Shown here piece by piece: positions 1-8,744 of a DNA stretch of 64,000 nt; positions within the stretch are counted from its first letter, which is position 1; each line of letters opens with the position of its first letter. Where the stretch lies: NCBI RefSeq assembly GCF_029360705.1, contig NZ_JARKMX010000008.1, positions 2,100,202 through 2,164,201 of the forward strand, given 5' to 3'. The notes under the pieces were generated by a model. It saw only the letters and a list, made by a program, of their open reading frames with translations, searched no databases and was not told where the DNA came from. The position numbers and the translations under genes were made by a program. This stretch comes from Paraflavitalea pollutisoli. GTDB lineage: Bacteria; Bacteroidota; Bacteroidia; Chitinophagales; Chitinophagaceae.

Positions 1-1667
1 CCATCGAATTGCAATACGGCCTGCGGCAAGTGGGAAAACTGCGCCTGTAGTTGTTGAAATAAATGAGCGGTGGAGATAGGTGTCAACCGCGGTGTCAATT
101 GTTCCAGTTGGTCTTTACTCCACAACAATACCGTTTCCATGTTTTCCAGCAAGGCTTCTGCCGAATGCGTCAATCGCTGCTCATGTTGTACGACTTGCGC
201 TTCGGTGAGCAGGCCGGGCTCGTTCTTTTTCAACTGCAGAAAACTGACCAGGCTGGCGATCGGTGCCCGCAGGTCGTGGCTCAAGATGGCGAAGAAGCGC
301 GCTTTCACTTTGTTCGCGTTGTCGAGGTCGGTATTCAAACGCTGTAAGGCGGCGTTGGCCGCTTGCCGCTGCCTGCCCTGCCGAAACAAGAGCAACCCGA
401 TAATGCCCAACAGCACCACCCCGGCCACCAGGGCCCATACCGTGATGCGCTGGTTGCGCAAGGCGAGCTGGCTAATTTGCAGCTCTGCATTTTTGCGTTC
501 GATGGCTTGCTGGCTGGCCGCTTCGGCGATCTTGTTTTTGGCGTCTTGTGAATAGATGGAATCTTCCATCTCTTTATACGTTCTGTAATTGTAGAAGGCA
601 TTTTTGTACTCCCCCCGGTACTCCTGTAATTCAGCCAGTGCACCGGTGAAGAAGGACTGGTTGTCGACATCCCCGGCCTGACTGGCCAGTTGCACGGCAG
701 TATGCAGGTGCTGTGCTGCTTTATCGAGCAGCCGCGGGGCAGATTCGGGCAGGCTGGTAGTATTTGAGCCCGCATTTCGTACGAGATCGAGGTAGGCCAC
801 CCCCAGGTTGCCGGTGTTGGTGATGGCTTCGGGATGCAGCGGATTGACCTCGTTCCACAAGGCCTGTGATTTGAGTCGGGCTGCGATCACCGGTCGCAGG
901 TCGGGCCCTACGACCAGGGATTGTGCCGACCAGGCCGTTGCCAGACCCTGTATGTTGCCGGTACTTTCGTACAGGGTTTGCGCCTTGAGGAAGTATTGCC
1001 TGGCTGCGGTGGTATCACCGGCACTGTAATGTGTTTTACCCAAAGACATCATCGCGACGGCCAATTCGTCGGGTGTACCGGTCCGTTCGGTGATCTGCAA
1101 GGCCTTTTTGCCGTATTCGAGCGCACGGGGGAAGTTCTTCTGCAGGCTGTAGATATTGGCGATATTGGATAGGGTTAGCGCCTGTAAACTATTATCGTGG
1201 ATGGATTCAGCTACCCGCAGTGCTTTAAAATAGTACTCCGCCGCCTTGCTAAAATCTGCCCGGATATTCTGGGCCGCCGTCCCCATGCTATTGTAGGTAT
1301 TGGCGGTATTGTATTGATCACCCAAACCGATATGGGTTTGCAGGGCCAGATCGTAGTAATGGACGGCTGAATCGTAGTGCTTCTGGTTGGTATGTATGAT
1401 GCCCAGGTTGTTTTGAAATACGGCAATGCCTTTGGGCCAACGCATGGCCTGGGCATGTGCCAATCCTTTCACGGCGTATTGTTTTGCTTCCTCCACACTG
1501 GTCTGCGACAGTTCAAAGAACAGTTTGTTGTAGAGCCGCGCTTTAACGGTATCGTTGGCCGCCAGCGGAAGGGCGTTGACCAGGGAGTCGACCAGTTTGC
1601 GGCCATCCTGTTGAGCAGATGCAGCGAGTTGACCAAGCAGACATATGAGGACGCTTATCGTTTTCAT
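1..1667 (-). CDS. Sensor histidine kinase with TPR sensor region (3' end outside window)
   Basis: This is the sensor half of a two-component system. It starts at 1667 with a signal-type N-terminus ending near LAASAQ. About 350 residues of helical tetratricopeptide-like repeats follow, then one hydrophobic membrane segment (around positions 390-452) and a HisKA dimerisation region. The phospho-acceptor motif SHDLRAP is encoded near 261-282, and the histidine is about residue 464. The frame stays open to base 1, so the ATPase domain lies outside the window. The ATG overlaps the TGA of the upstream response-regulator gene in an ATGA, which indicates translational coupling and one operon. The kinase presumably phosphorylates that LytTR regulator; the signal is unknown. 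Confidence 0.9.
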   Translation of the reverse strand, partial: MKTISVLICLLGQLAASAQQDGRKLVDSLVNALPLAANDTVKARLYNKLFFELSQTSVEEAKQYAVKGLAHAQAMRWPKGIAVFQNNLGIIHTNQKHYDSAVHYYDLALQTHIGLGDQYNTANTYNSMGTAAQNIRADFSKAAEYYFKALRVAESIHDNSLQALTLSNIANIYSLQKNFPRALEYGKKALQITERTGTPDELAVAMMSLGKTHYSAGDTTAARQYFLKAQTLYESTGNIQGLATAWSAQSLVVGPDLRPVIAARLKSQALWNEVNPLHPEAITNTGNLGVAYLDLVRNAGSNTTSLPESAPRLLDKAAQHLHTAVQLASQAGDVDNQSFFTGALAELQEYRGEYKNAFYNYRTYKEMEDSIYSQDAKNKIAEAASQQAIERKNAELQISQLALRNQRITVWALVAGVVLLGIIGLLLFRQGRQRQAANAALQRLNTDLDNANKVKARFFAILSHDLRAPIASLVSFLQLKKNEPGLLTEAQVVQHEQRLTHSAEALLENMETVLLWSKDQLEQLTPRLTPISTAHLFQQLQAQFSHLPQAVLQFD

Positions 1668-2368
1668 TTCAGTTGCGCGAGATTTTCTTTGTACGCCCTG
1701 CCAACCGGCAGACTGGTACCTTTTACAAGAATATCCTGGCTCCCTATCCGCTCTACCCATTGTTTTTGCACGGCAAAGCTTTTGTGCACCCGCAGGAAAT
1801 TTTGAAAGCCTGGTTCCTGGAGAAGGTTGCCCAATGACGTAAGCACACAATGCTTGTTGTTGCTGGTGACAATACGGGTATAATCCTTCAACGCTTCGAG
1901 GTAGATGATCTCGTGCAAGGACAGCTTTACCTGCGCTGTTCCCTCCTTGATGAAGATCGTATCGCCTCCCAGTGTATGATCGAGCAGCTGCGCTTTCTGT
2001 CGCAGGGTCATGTACTGTTGCAGGCGTTCCATGGTCATGGCGAAGCGATCGGCCCGCAAGGGTTTTACAATGAAGTCGATGGCAGCGAGTTCAAAACTCT
2101 CGACCGCATACTCCGGATACGAAGTAATGAATACACACGCAGGAATACCGGACAACTGCCGGCGCAGTTCCAATCCACTCATACCAGGCATATCTACGTC
2201 GAGGAAGGCGATATCGGGTGGGTCTTGTACCATGGCCTGCATGGCCTTCCCTGGATGGTCGTATACACCAGTGACCTGTATAACAGGATATTGCTTCACC
2301 AGCGCCACGGTGGTGAGGCGGTCGATCTCGTCATCATCCACGATGATACAGCGTAATGGATTGGTCAT
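1664..2368 (-). CDS. LytTR-family response regulator
   Basis: The gene encodes a cytoplasmic two-component response regulator of 234 residues. The receiver domain (about 1-120) has the acidic DDD cluster, the phospho-acceptor aspartate in AFLDVDMPG, and the conserved lysine in VKPL. A LytTR DNA-binding domain follows (about 135-234), with the typical IIYLEALKDYTRI segment and a C-terminal RVHKSFAV strand. I place the start at the ATG at 2368; the frame extends five codons further only through a TTG. It is the first gene of an operon with the TPR histidine kinase, whose ATG overlaps this gene's stop codon. It probably binds short direct repeats upstream of its targets, which cannot be identified here. 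Confidence 0.93.
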   Translation of the reverse strand: MTNPLRCIIVDDDEIDRLTTVALVKQYPVIQVTGVYDHPGKAMQAMVQDPPDIAFLDVDMPGMSGLELRRQLSGIPACVFITSYPEYAVESFELAAIDFIVKPLRADRFAMTMERLQQYMTLRQKAQLLDHTLGGDTIFIKEGTAQVKLSLHEIIYLEALKDYTRIVTSNNKHCVLTSLGNLLQEPGFQNFLRVHKSFAVQKQWVERIGSQDILVKGTSLPVGRAYKENLAQLK

Positions 2369-2504
2369 CAGGTGCTGCAAATAAAGCTGCAGGTAGCCAA
2401 ATATAGCGAAAGCTGTTGTTTGTCTATTATAAATGTCGTTCAGCTATCGGCGCTGGCTAGGGGCCCCGGCATAAGCTAGTTTTACCGCATCAACTCCTAT
2501 TACC

Positions 2505-3371
2505 ATGCAAGTGAAGTTATTTATCCTGCTCGCAGCGCTCGCCTCGCTGGCAGCGTGTAAAAAAGATACACCGCCTGCAACGCCCGCCGACACGGCAAAA
2601 AAACCAGGCTCATTCCTCGTCAACTGGGAGTACAATGGCAGTACCTGGGTAAGAAGCGGGTATCTGATGCTCGACCTCGACCATGCCAGCAACAAAGACA
2701 AATCATATATGGTGTTTGATCTGGAACCCGCAGGTGGTACCAAGTTCAAGTTTGTGCTGAAGAAAGGGCCACTCCCCATCGATAGCCTCGCCACCAACTG
2801 GCCCGCATCGGTTCGCTCAGTAGCATTCGGGTACGGCAATGACATGACGGTGAATGCCGCTATGCGCCTGCAAGCTCAGACCCCGACGAAACCTTACACT
2901 TTCCGGTATGATTCCATTCACAAGTTTAGTACTGCCATCTACCTATACAACTACCTGAACAATCCATTGTATGCCGGTACGATGGCGGGTAAAAATCCGC
3001 AAGGCCGCGCCAGTGGTTGGGGACCGGATGCTGCCGGGAATGCAAGTCCGCGCGATATCATTTATTATTTCCGGGAATCTGCCTTCTCCGATGTGATTGG
3101 TCCCGGCCGGGGTGGCATAGTACTCACCGACCTGGTGAATGGCGTCAACACGGCCAGTACGCTCTGGAAAGAAGTGGATGCTGTGCTGACGTTTTTTGAA
3201 TCGGCCATCTACCACCACCTCTATTTCGACTTCGACAACTGGCGCTACTTTGTCACCTATGACTGGTGCCCGGCTTCTTATGGTGCGCCCTGTACCAAGG
3301 GAGGTGTGCAGGTGGCCGAGTGGAGAAACATGAATGACTTAATGACCTGGCCTGCTGGTTGGGGAAAATAA
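2505..3371 (+). CDS. Lipoprotein of unknown function
   Basis: This 288-residue protein starts with a lipoprotein signal peptide; the lipobox LAAC places the lipidated cysteine at residue 18, followed by KKD and a proline-rich linker. I do not recognise the rest. It is hydrophilic and aromatic-rich with alternating beta-strand character, which fits an envelope-exposed folded domain. It is the first of four closely spaced plus-strand genes (24, 15 and 39 bases between them) encoding a lipocalin-like protein, a ricin-type lectin and an astacin protease, so it may be expressed and act with those secreted proteins. A TAGTTTTAC sequence about 30 bases upstream resembles the Bacteroidota -7 box. Confidence 0.8.
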   Translation: MQVKLFILLAALASLAACKKDTPPATPADTAKKPGSFLVNWEYNGSTWVRSGYLMLDLDHASNKDKSYMVFDLEPAGGTKFKFVLKKGPLPIDSLATNWPASVRSVAFGYGNDMTVNAAMRLQAQTPTKPYTFRYDSIHKFSTAIYLYNYLNNPLYAGTMAGKNPQGRASGWGPDAAGNASPRDIIYYFRESAFSDVIGPGRGGIVLTDLVNGVNTASTLWKEVDAVLTFFESAIYHHLYFDFDNWRYFVTYDWCPASYGAPCTKGGVQVAEWRNMNDLMTWPAGWGK

Positions 3372-3395
3372 TAACCTCTTAAAAAAACATCCATC

Positions 3396-3809
3396 ATGAA
3401 ATCAACACTATTTATCCTGCTGGCCCTTGCGCTGGCCAATGGTCTACAAGCGCAGAACCCGGTTGGCAAATGGAAGGTACTCTCACATCAGATCACTTAT
3501 GAAGGTAAAAGTATGGACATGCATGCAGCCTTATTACAACAACGGCCCTGTGCTGCCAAAGTAGTATGGGAGATCAACGCCGATGGCACCTACCGCCTCA
3601 ATGCCGCCAACAGTGGCTGCGATGACAGTTACAAACGCATTCAGGAAAAGCTGTATGCCAAAACCAAGTGGAAGCTGGAGGGTAGCAAGTTTACGACCTC
3701 AGCCACCAATTTCGCCGTGGGACAATCGTATACGGTAAGCTTCTCGGGCAATAAAATGATCATGACCGGCACCGAGGGGCAGGGTATCATCACGTATCAA
3801 CGCCTGTAA
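3396..3809 (+). CDS. Small secreted lipocalin-like protein
   Basis: The gene encodes 137 residues with a Sec signal peptide ending near LQAQ. The mature part opens with the NPVGKWKV pattern and continues with WEINADGTYRL, a middle WKLEG strand and a closing KMIMTG strand. That order is typical of the lipocalin-like small beta-barrel proteins common in Bacteroidota. There are two cysteines in the mature part (in RPCAAK and SGCDDS), which could form a disulfide. Ligand and role are unknown. It lies between a lipoprotein gene and a ricin-type lectin gene in the same tight cluster. Its likely location is the periplasm or outside the cell. Confidence 0.72.
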   Translation: MKSTLFILLALALANGLQAQNPVGKWKVLSHQITYEGKSMDMHAALLQQRPCAAKVVWEINADGTYRLNAANSGCDDSYKRIQEKLYAKTKWKLEGSKFTTSATNFAVGQSYTVSFSGNKMIMTGTEGQGIITYQRL

Positions 3810-3824
3810 ACATCATTCACCGAC

Positions 3825-4337
3825 ATGAAAAGACTATCTATCTTATTGACAGTACTGATGACCAGCGTCGCCGCTTTATCACAGCGATTGATCAATGGCG
3901 AATACCTCATCAAGATCAATGACACGGGCCGGTACCTTTCCATTGCCGGTGCAGGCATGACCAATGGCGCCCGACTGATACAATGGGACAAAGGATATGA
4001 CAACCATTTTCGTTTTATCCTCACCCACCTGGGCAATGATGTGTATACCCTGCAATCACGGCACAGCGGTAAATTTCTCAGTACGGAGGGGGCACCCCGG
4101 CCTGGGGCCAAACTCATCCAGTGGGACTGGGTAAACCAGGACAACCAGAAATGGGTGATCGTACCGGTGAAAGGCAGCCGGGGATATGCCATGAGTGCGT
4201 ACACCGGCGGCCTAAAGGTGGTGATCCAGCATTTCAATTCGCTGGTAACACCCGCCAATGGCGCATATAGCTACCTGCAAGGCGACCCTTATTTCAGAAC
4301 GATGATCCTCGACTTCAAGAAAAACGAAGCCAACTAA
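3825..4337 (+). CDS. Secreted ricin-type beta-trefoil lectin-like protein
   Basis: This 170-residue secreted protein (signal peptide ending near AALSQ) is essentially one ricin-B-like beta-trefoil. Two clear repeats carry the family pattern: GEYLIKIND...RYLSI...LIQWD, and YTLQSRHSGKFLS...LIQWDW..DNQKW. The QW motifs are the trefoil core. Such domains usually bind carbohydrate, although sugar-binding residues cannot be assigned from sequence alone. It closely resembles the C-terminal trefoil of the astacin encoded by the next gene, so it is probably a detached paralogue of that targeting domain. It could bind the same surface as the protease. Confidence 0.85.
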   Translation: MKRLSILLTVLMTSVAALSQRLINGEYLIKINDTGRYLSIAGAGMTNGARLIQWDKGYDNHFRFILTHLGNDVYTLQSRHSGKFLSTEGAPRPGAKLIQWDWVNQDNQKWVIVPVKGSRGYAMSAYTGGLKVVIQHFNSLVTPANGAYSYLQGDPYFRTMILDFKKNEAN

Positions 4338-4376
4338 TGCCCTACCCTGCCGGATCAATCATCAAAAAACAACAAC

Positions 4377-5762
4377 ATGAAATCGACTATTCTTACAGTT
4401 CTCTGCGGCCTGCTGCTCAACTGCCTGGCTTTGCAGGCCCAGAAAGAGATTACCCTTAAACGCATCCAGGTAGGACCCCACCAGCAGGAATACAAGCTGG
4501 CCAAGATCGGACACTATTTTGTACTGAATGGCGACATCATCATGGCAGATGATTTTCCCAACACGAGAAGCTACGTGCGCATGGATCCACAAACTTTCGC
4601 ACTCAACTTATGGCCACAGGGGTATATCCCCATTGCCATCAGTCCGGATGTGATCAAGTGGGATATGTACAAGACCGTGCTGAAGGCATTGGAGTCGATG
4701 CAGCAACAAACCCACCTGCGTTTCAGACCACGTACAACCGAAGCCGATTACATCAAACTGGAGATGTACCTGGACGATCCGCTTATTGGCGGCCTTTCTG
4801 CCGTCGGTCGCCAGGGAGGCGAGCAACTATTGTTCCTCAACAAAAACCAACCAGAAGCCGTTGTCATTCACGAAATGTTACATGCCCTGGGCTTTTGGCA
4901 CGAGCAGAGCCGTAGTGACCGCAACACCTATGTACGGGTAAATACGGACAAGGTGGCGAAAGGCTATGAAGATAATTTTCAAATGGAACCGGGATTGGCC
5001 CTGGGCGCTTACGACTATCAATCGATCATGCATTACCCCGCAGATGCCTTTGCAGCCACTAGTGGTGTACCGACCATTCAATGCAAGAACGGCGACGTGA
5101 TCAGCAACTGCCCACTGGGCGGTGCCAAACTTTCTCCCAAAGACATCGAGGGACTGAACAAGCTTTTTGCCGGCAGTCAATCTTATGCAAAACTCAACCT
5201 CACCCAAGCGTTTAACATCCCCCTCACACAGGTATCGGGCAAGATCATCGAGAACGGCGTGTACCGCATCAAAGTAAGGAGCACGGCGAAGTACCTAGAC
5301 ATCAAAGACATCAGCAAGAATAATGGCGCCATCCTACAGCAGTGGGATCAGTTTACGGCCGACAACCAAAAATTCGCCATCACCTCGGTGGGCAATCAGC
5401 TGTACGAGATCAAGGCCATGCACAGTGGCCGTTACCTGAGTGTAGACAGGGCCAGTCTCGACAACCTGGCCACCATCATTCAATGGGATTACGCCAACCA
5501 GGACAACCAGCGGTTCTATATCCTGTACGCCGAAAACGTAGACGGGTATGTGATCCAGGGAAGGCAGAGTGGTAAATACTGGGGATTGCTGGGGCTTAAC
5601 AATGGTGGCGTGATCATTCAGCAGGAAAAAGCTTTGCAGGTATTTTCTTTTGAGCGGTTAGGAAATATTCCCTTGTCAGTGTCGCCCCATGCGGGCGAGC
5701 AAATACCCTCCAGCCTACCACGCCGGGGAGGAGGTGTGATCATACGAAAAAAGCAACCATAG
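4377..5762 (+). CDS. Secreted astacin-type (M12A) zinc metalloprotease with ricin-type lectin tail
   Basis: This 461-residue secreted endopeptidase has a signal peptide (about 1-22), a short propeptide-like stretch (about 23-75), an astacin catalytic domain (about 76-265) and a C-terminal ricin-type beta-trefoil (about 290-440). The zinc site HEMLHALGFWHE at about 165-176 matches the astacin consensus HExxHxxGFxHE, and the Met-turn SIMHYP is at about 216-221. QW motifs mark the trefoil. Its role is inferred as degradation of extracellular protein while the trefoil anchors it to a glycan. It is the last gene of the four-gene cluster and is followed by a strong hairpin terminator. The last 25 or so residues (proline- and arginine-rich) look unstructured. 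Confidence 0.93.
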   Translation: MKSTILTVLCGLLLNCLALQAQKEITLKRIQVGPHQQEYKLAKIGHYFVLNGDIIMADDFPNTRSYVRMDPQTFALNLWPQGYIPIAISPDVIKWDMYKTVLKALESMQQQTHLRFRPRTTEADYIKLEMYLDDPLIGGLSAVGRQGGEQLLFLNKNQPEAVVIHEMLHALGFWHEQSRSDRNTYVRVNTDKVAKGYEDNFQMEPGLALGAYDYQSIMHYPADAFAATSGVPTIQCKNGDVISNCPLGGAKLSPKDIEGLNKLFAGSQSYAKLNLTQAFNIPLTQVSGKIIENGVYRIKVRSTAKYLDIKDISKNNGAILQQWDQFTADNQKFAITSVGNQLYEIKAMHSGRYLSVDRASLDNLATIIQWDYANQDNQRFYILYAENVDGYVIQGRQSGKYWGLLGLNNGGVIIQQEKALQVFSFERLGNIPLSVSPHAGEQIPSSLPRRGGGVIIRKKQP

Positions 5763-5777
5763 GTACTACCTGCAACG

Positions 5778-5814
5778 CCAACGGGGTGCTCCACATCGTG
5801 GTGCACCCCGTTGG
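5778..5814. terminator. Bidirectional hairpin terminator between convergent genes
   Basis: A perfect 12-bp inverted repeat (arms 5778-5789 and 5803-5814) encloses a further 4-bp stem. It lies exactly between the convergent astacin and M1 peptidase genes. No long T-run follows on either strand. Confidence 0.75.
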
Positions 5815-5840
5815 TCACTACAAAGAGCACATGAGAAAAG

Positions 5841-7505
5841 CTATTTTGCGTTGGGCTTCACGTTGATATAGTACATCGCTTCGATGGCTGCTTTATCAAA
5901 CAGGGCCGCCTGACCATCTTTCAGGGTGATGTTTTGCCACTGGTCGTTGGGCTTGATCTTTACACTTGCCTCTTTGCCGTTAAGGGCGAGCGGCAGGTTG
6001 AAGCCGGCTATGCAATTGGCGTAGCGGTAATAGACCTGCTTGTTGTCATCACTGAAATAATATTCAAAGCTTGGTATCTGCGTGGTGCGCAGGTATTGAT
6101 CGAATACTTTGCTGTAGTCGAACTTCGCCTGCTTCGATACGTATTGTTCAACCTGCGAGGAGTTGACCGTTTTGTGGTAGAATGTCTTATTGAGACCGCG
6201 CAAAATGCCGCGGAACTGCTCGTCGTTGTCGATGCTGTGGCGAATGGCATGCAACAGGTTGCCACCTTTGGGATACATATCACCACTACCTTGCGCGTTG
6301 ACATTGTATGCCGGGATGATGGTCTTGTCATTGCGGATGCCTTTGCGAATGCCGTGGTTGTATTGGTTGGCTGCTTCCTTGCCGAAGATATAGTCGATGA
6401 AGAGGGTTTCGCTGTAATTGGTAAATCCTTCATGCACCCACATATCGGCGAGGTCGTTGGTGGTGATGTTGTTGCCAAACCACTCGTGGCCGCTTTCGTG
6501 TATGATGATGAAATCCCATTTCATGCCCCAGCCGGTGCCAGAGCCATCGCGACCGCGGTAACCGGGCTTGAACCAGTTGCCATAAGATACGGCACTTTGG
6601 TGTTCCATACCGGTGTTGGAGGTTTCGACGAGTTTGTAGCCATCCTCATAGAAGGGATAGTGGCCAAACCAATGCTCGAACGCCTTCAGCATGTTGTTGA
6701 CTTCTTTTGGCATATAGGCCTTGCCTTTTGCCAGGTTGTAGTCGAGTACCCAGTAGTTGACGTCGAGGTTGCCTTTTTCACCTTTATAAGTTTCTCCCCA
6801 GTTCACGTATTTACCGATATACGGGATGATACAATAGTTGCTGATAGGATTGACCACCGCCCACTTCCAGGAAGTGGTTCCATCGCCATTGGCTTGTTTG
6901 GATTGCAGTCGGCCCATCGAAATGGCGACGAGCGTGTCGGGCACCGTCATGGTGAGACTAGCCCCTTTATCGGGCTCATCGCTCTGGTGGTCTTTACAAG
7001 GGTACCAAATGGAAGCCCCGAGCCCCTGGCAGGTGACGGTCATCCAGGGACGGCCGAGCGAGTCTGTGGTCCAGGTCCAGCCTCCATCCCATGGCGGGCG
7101 CACGGCTTCATGGGCCTTGCCCTGGAAGTAGATGGCTACGGTATTGGTGGCATTCTTTTTCTGCTGGGGGGTATTGATGTACCATACCGTTCCTTCTTTA
7201 GCGAAGGTCAGCGGGGTCGTTTTGTTGAAAATAACACTGTCGATAACCAGTGGCTCGCGCATATCGATCTGCATGCGGGTGGATGGGCCTACCACTTTAA
7301 AGGTGATGAGGTTGGAGCCACTGATCGTTTTGGTATTGTAATCGGGTTTTACTGCCAGGTCGTAGCGCTGGATATCCCACCAGGTACGTTCGGGGGTGAG
7401 GGTGCCGCGCAAGGTGTCGGCGAGGGTAAATGATTTCGATTGGGCGCCGGCGAATAACGTCAGCAGGGATGCGCCGGCAACGGCGAGCAGTTTTCTTGTC
7501 AGCAT
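5841..7505 (-). CDS. M1-family zinc aminopeptidase (secreted)
   Basis: This roughly 554-residue peptidase of the gluzincin M1 family has a signal peptide ending near FAGAQ. An N-terminal beta-sandwich domain is followed by the catalytic domain with HESGHEWFGN and, 18 residues later, the third zinc ligand in WVHEGFTNYSE. GMEHQS just before it is the counterpart of the GxMEN exopeptidase motif. It lacks the long C-terminal helical domain of the largest M1 enzymes. The expected reaction is removal of N-terminal residues from peptides in the periplasm or outside the cell. The ATG at 7505 is chosen because a TAnnTTTG box lies only four bases upstream; the frame extends only through a TTG inside that box. 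Confidence 0.93.
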   Translation of the reverse strand: MLTRKLLAVAGASLLTLFAGAQSKSFTLADTLRGTLTPERTWWDIQRYDLAVKPDYNTKTISGSNLITFKVVGPSTRMQIDMREPLVIDSVIFNKTTPLTFAKEGTVWYINTPQQKKNATNTVAIYFQGKAHEAVRPPWDGGWTWTTDSLGRPWMTVTCQGLGASIWYPCKDHQSDEPDKGASLTMTVPDTLVAISMGRLQSKQANGDGTTSWKWAVVNPISNYCIIPYIGKYVNWGETYKGEKGNLDVNYWVLDYNLAKGKAYMPKEVNNMLKAFEHWFGHYPFYEDGYKLVETSNTGMEHQSAVSYGNWFKPGYRGRDGSGTGWGMKWDFIIIHESGHEWFGNNITTNDLADMWVHEGFTNYSETLFIDYIFGKEAANQYNHGIRKGIRNDKTIIPAYNVNAQGSGDMYPKGGNLLHAIRHSIDNDEQFRGILRGLNKTFYHKTVNSSQVEQYVSKQAKFDYSKVFDQYLRTTQIPSFEYYFSDDNKQVYYRYANCIAGFNLPLALNGKEASVKIKPNDQWQNITLKDGQAALFDKAAIEAMYYINVKPNAK

Positions 7506-7508
7506 GCC

Positions 7509-7516
7509 CAAATTTA
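7509..7516 (-). promoter_or_regulatory. Bacteroidota -7 box of the M1 peptidase gene
   Basis: On the minus strand this reads TAAATTTG, a full match to TAnnTTTG. The ATG at 7505 begins three bases after the box, so the transcript is probably leaderless or nearly so. Confidence 0.6.
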
Positions 7517-7663
7517 CCGGAGTGGCGGGAGAAGTGGCATCGCCAATTTAACCGGTTCTGTACGGAAATTGACGAGTGGATGAGTGGTGAGGGGCGGCAA
7601 AGTTGTGCCGGGGGCTTTTAATTATCAATTGCTTCTGTTATATTTACCCTATATCCAATATCC

Positions 7664-7933
7664 ATGTATCCTGAAAGCCACGCCACCGACGGCGGTCAAT
7701 TACCCTCCGATCTTGAAAAGGAGATCCTGCAGGTCCTGAAACGGGATGGCAAGATCCACGCCATCAAATCTTACAAGGAACTTACTGGTCTTAGTCTGAA
7801 GGAGTCCAAAGACACGGTAGAAGCCATTGCCAAGAAATACAACGTCAAAACCGAACACCCGAAGGGATGCGCCGGTGTACTGGCCCTGGGGCTGGTGATA
7901 CTGGTGATTGTGTGGTTGGCGGTGATGCCGTGA
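7664..7933 (+). CDS. Small membrane protein with ribosomal L7/L12 C-terminal-like domain
   Basis: The gene encodes 89 residues. The segment from about 13 to 60 (EKEILQVLKRDGKI...YKELTGLSLKESKDTVEAIAKK) follows the helix pattern of the L7/L12 C-terminal domain. That module also occurs in small non-ribosomal bacterial proteins. A single hydrophobic segment at the C-terminus (about 67-88, LALGLVILVIVWLAV) would anchor it in the inner membrane. This is not the ribosomal stalk protein, because the N-terminal dimerisation domain and hinge are missing. Function unknown. It stands alone between the divergent M1 peptidase gene and an outer-membrane barrel gene. Confidence 0.75.
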   Translation: MYPESHATDGGQLPSDLEKEILQVLKRDGKIHAIKSYKELTGLSLKESKDTVEAIAKKYNVKTEHPKGCAGVLALGLVILVIVWLAVMP

Positions 7934-8036
7934 GGGACGTCAGCCCCATCTATTAAGCCGGGCCGGGCATTCATTAAGTGCGCCTGGCAGCGACCATTCC
8001 CCTTCCCCATCTTCGTGGTCTATTAACAACAAGACC

Positions 8037-8603
8037 ATGAAAAAGAACCTGATTATCGCGTTATTCCTGCTCACCGGCAGCATAGGCTTTGCACAGACTG
8101 AAGTACGTATAGGCCCCAAGGTAGGCGTAAACATTTCCTCCTTTGCGCCCAGCCCCCATGCCGAGATCCAAACCCTCGTAGGCTACCAGGCTGGCGGGGT
8201 GGCTAGCTTTTCTCTTAGCAAACTCTTATCCGTACAACCCGAACTGTTTTATTCCGCGGAAGGCGCCACATCGCCCGGCATGAAGTATTCGCTCAATTAC
8301 CTGCGCCTGCCTCTGCTGATCCACCTGCAACATGCCAGTGGCTTCTATGCACAAGCCGGTCCTCAGGCAGGCTATCTGCTGAGCGGTAAATCGAAAGACA
8401 AACTACTGGACAAGCAATATGAACTGAAGGGATTGATGGGTCATTTCGAAACTTCATTCGTGGTTGGTCTCGGCTACCGGCTGCAGCAAGGCTTCGGGTT
8501 CGACCTCCGGTATGCGGCCGGGCTATCGCGTCTGCAGGCTGATTCGGAAGTGAAACTGCAAACTGTTACCGCTGGTATTCATTACCTATTGCCCACCCAT
8601 TAA
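8037..8603 (+). CDS. PorT-family outer-membrane beta-barrel protein
   Basis: This 188-residue protein has a Sec signal peptide ending near GFAQ. The mature part begins EVRIGPKVGVNISSF and continues with alternating strands containing QAGGVASFSLSKLLSVQPELFYS and YLRLPLLIHLQHAS, the usual pattern of small eight-stranded PorT/OmpW-like barrels in Bacteroidota. It ends in a hydrophobic aromatic-containing strand. Its role is unknown; such proteins are abundant envelope components. It is transcribed alone and followed by a clear intrinsic terminator. Confidence 0.85.
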   Translation: MKKNLIIALFLLTGSIGFAQTEVRIGPKVGVNISSFAPSPHAEIQTLVGYQAGGVASFSLSKLLSVQPELFYSAEGATSPGMKYSLNYLRLPLLIHLQHASGFYAQAGPQAGYLLSGKSKDKLLDKQYELKGLMGHFETSFVVGLGYRLQQGFGFDLRYAAGLSRLQADSEVKLQTVTAGIHYLLPTH

Positions 8604-8629
8604 CAAGGACGATTCATCATAGGACGGCA

Positions 8630-8662
8630 AAGCCCGGCAACGATGGCCGGGCTTGTTATTTG
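8630..8662 (+). terminator. Intrinsic terminator of the PorT-like gene
   Basis: A 9-bp perfect stem (8630-8638 with 8646-8654) with a 7-base loop is followed by a T-rich stretch (gttatttgt). Confidence 0.75.
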
Positions 8663-8744
8663 TCTTTATAGCTATCGTGAGCGTGAACTGCCAGGTTGTT
8701 ATTCTGGTAACATGTTCGGCCTCGCAGGCCCTGCCTAGCATTTT

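Noticed and set aside
5934-7433. Long open frame (about 500 codons) antisense to the M1 peptidase gene
   Set aside because: The opposite strand encodes an unmistakable M1 peptidase; the antisense translation has no domain motifs and arises from codon bias.
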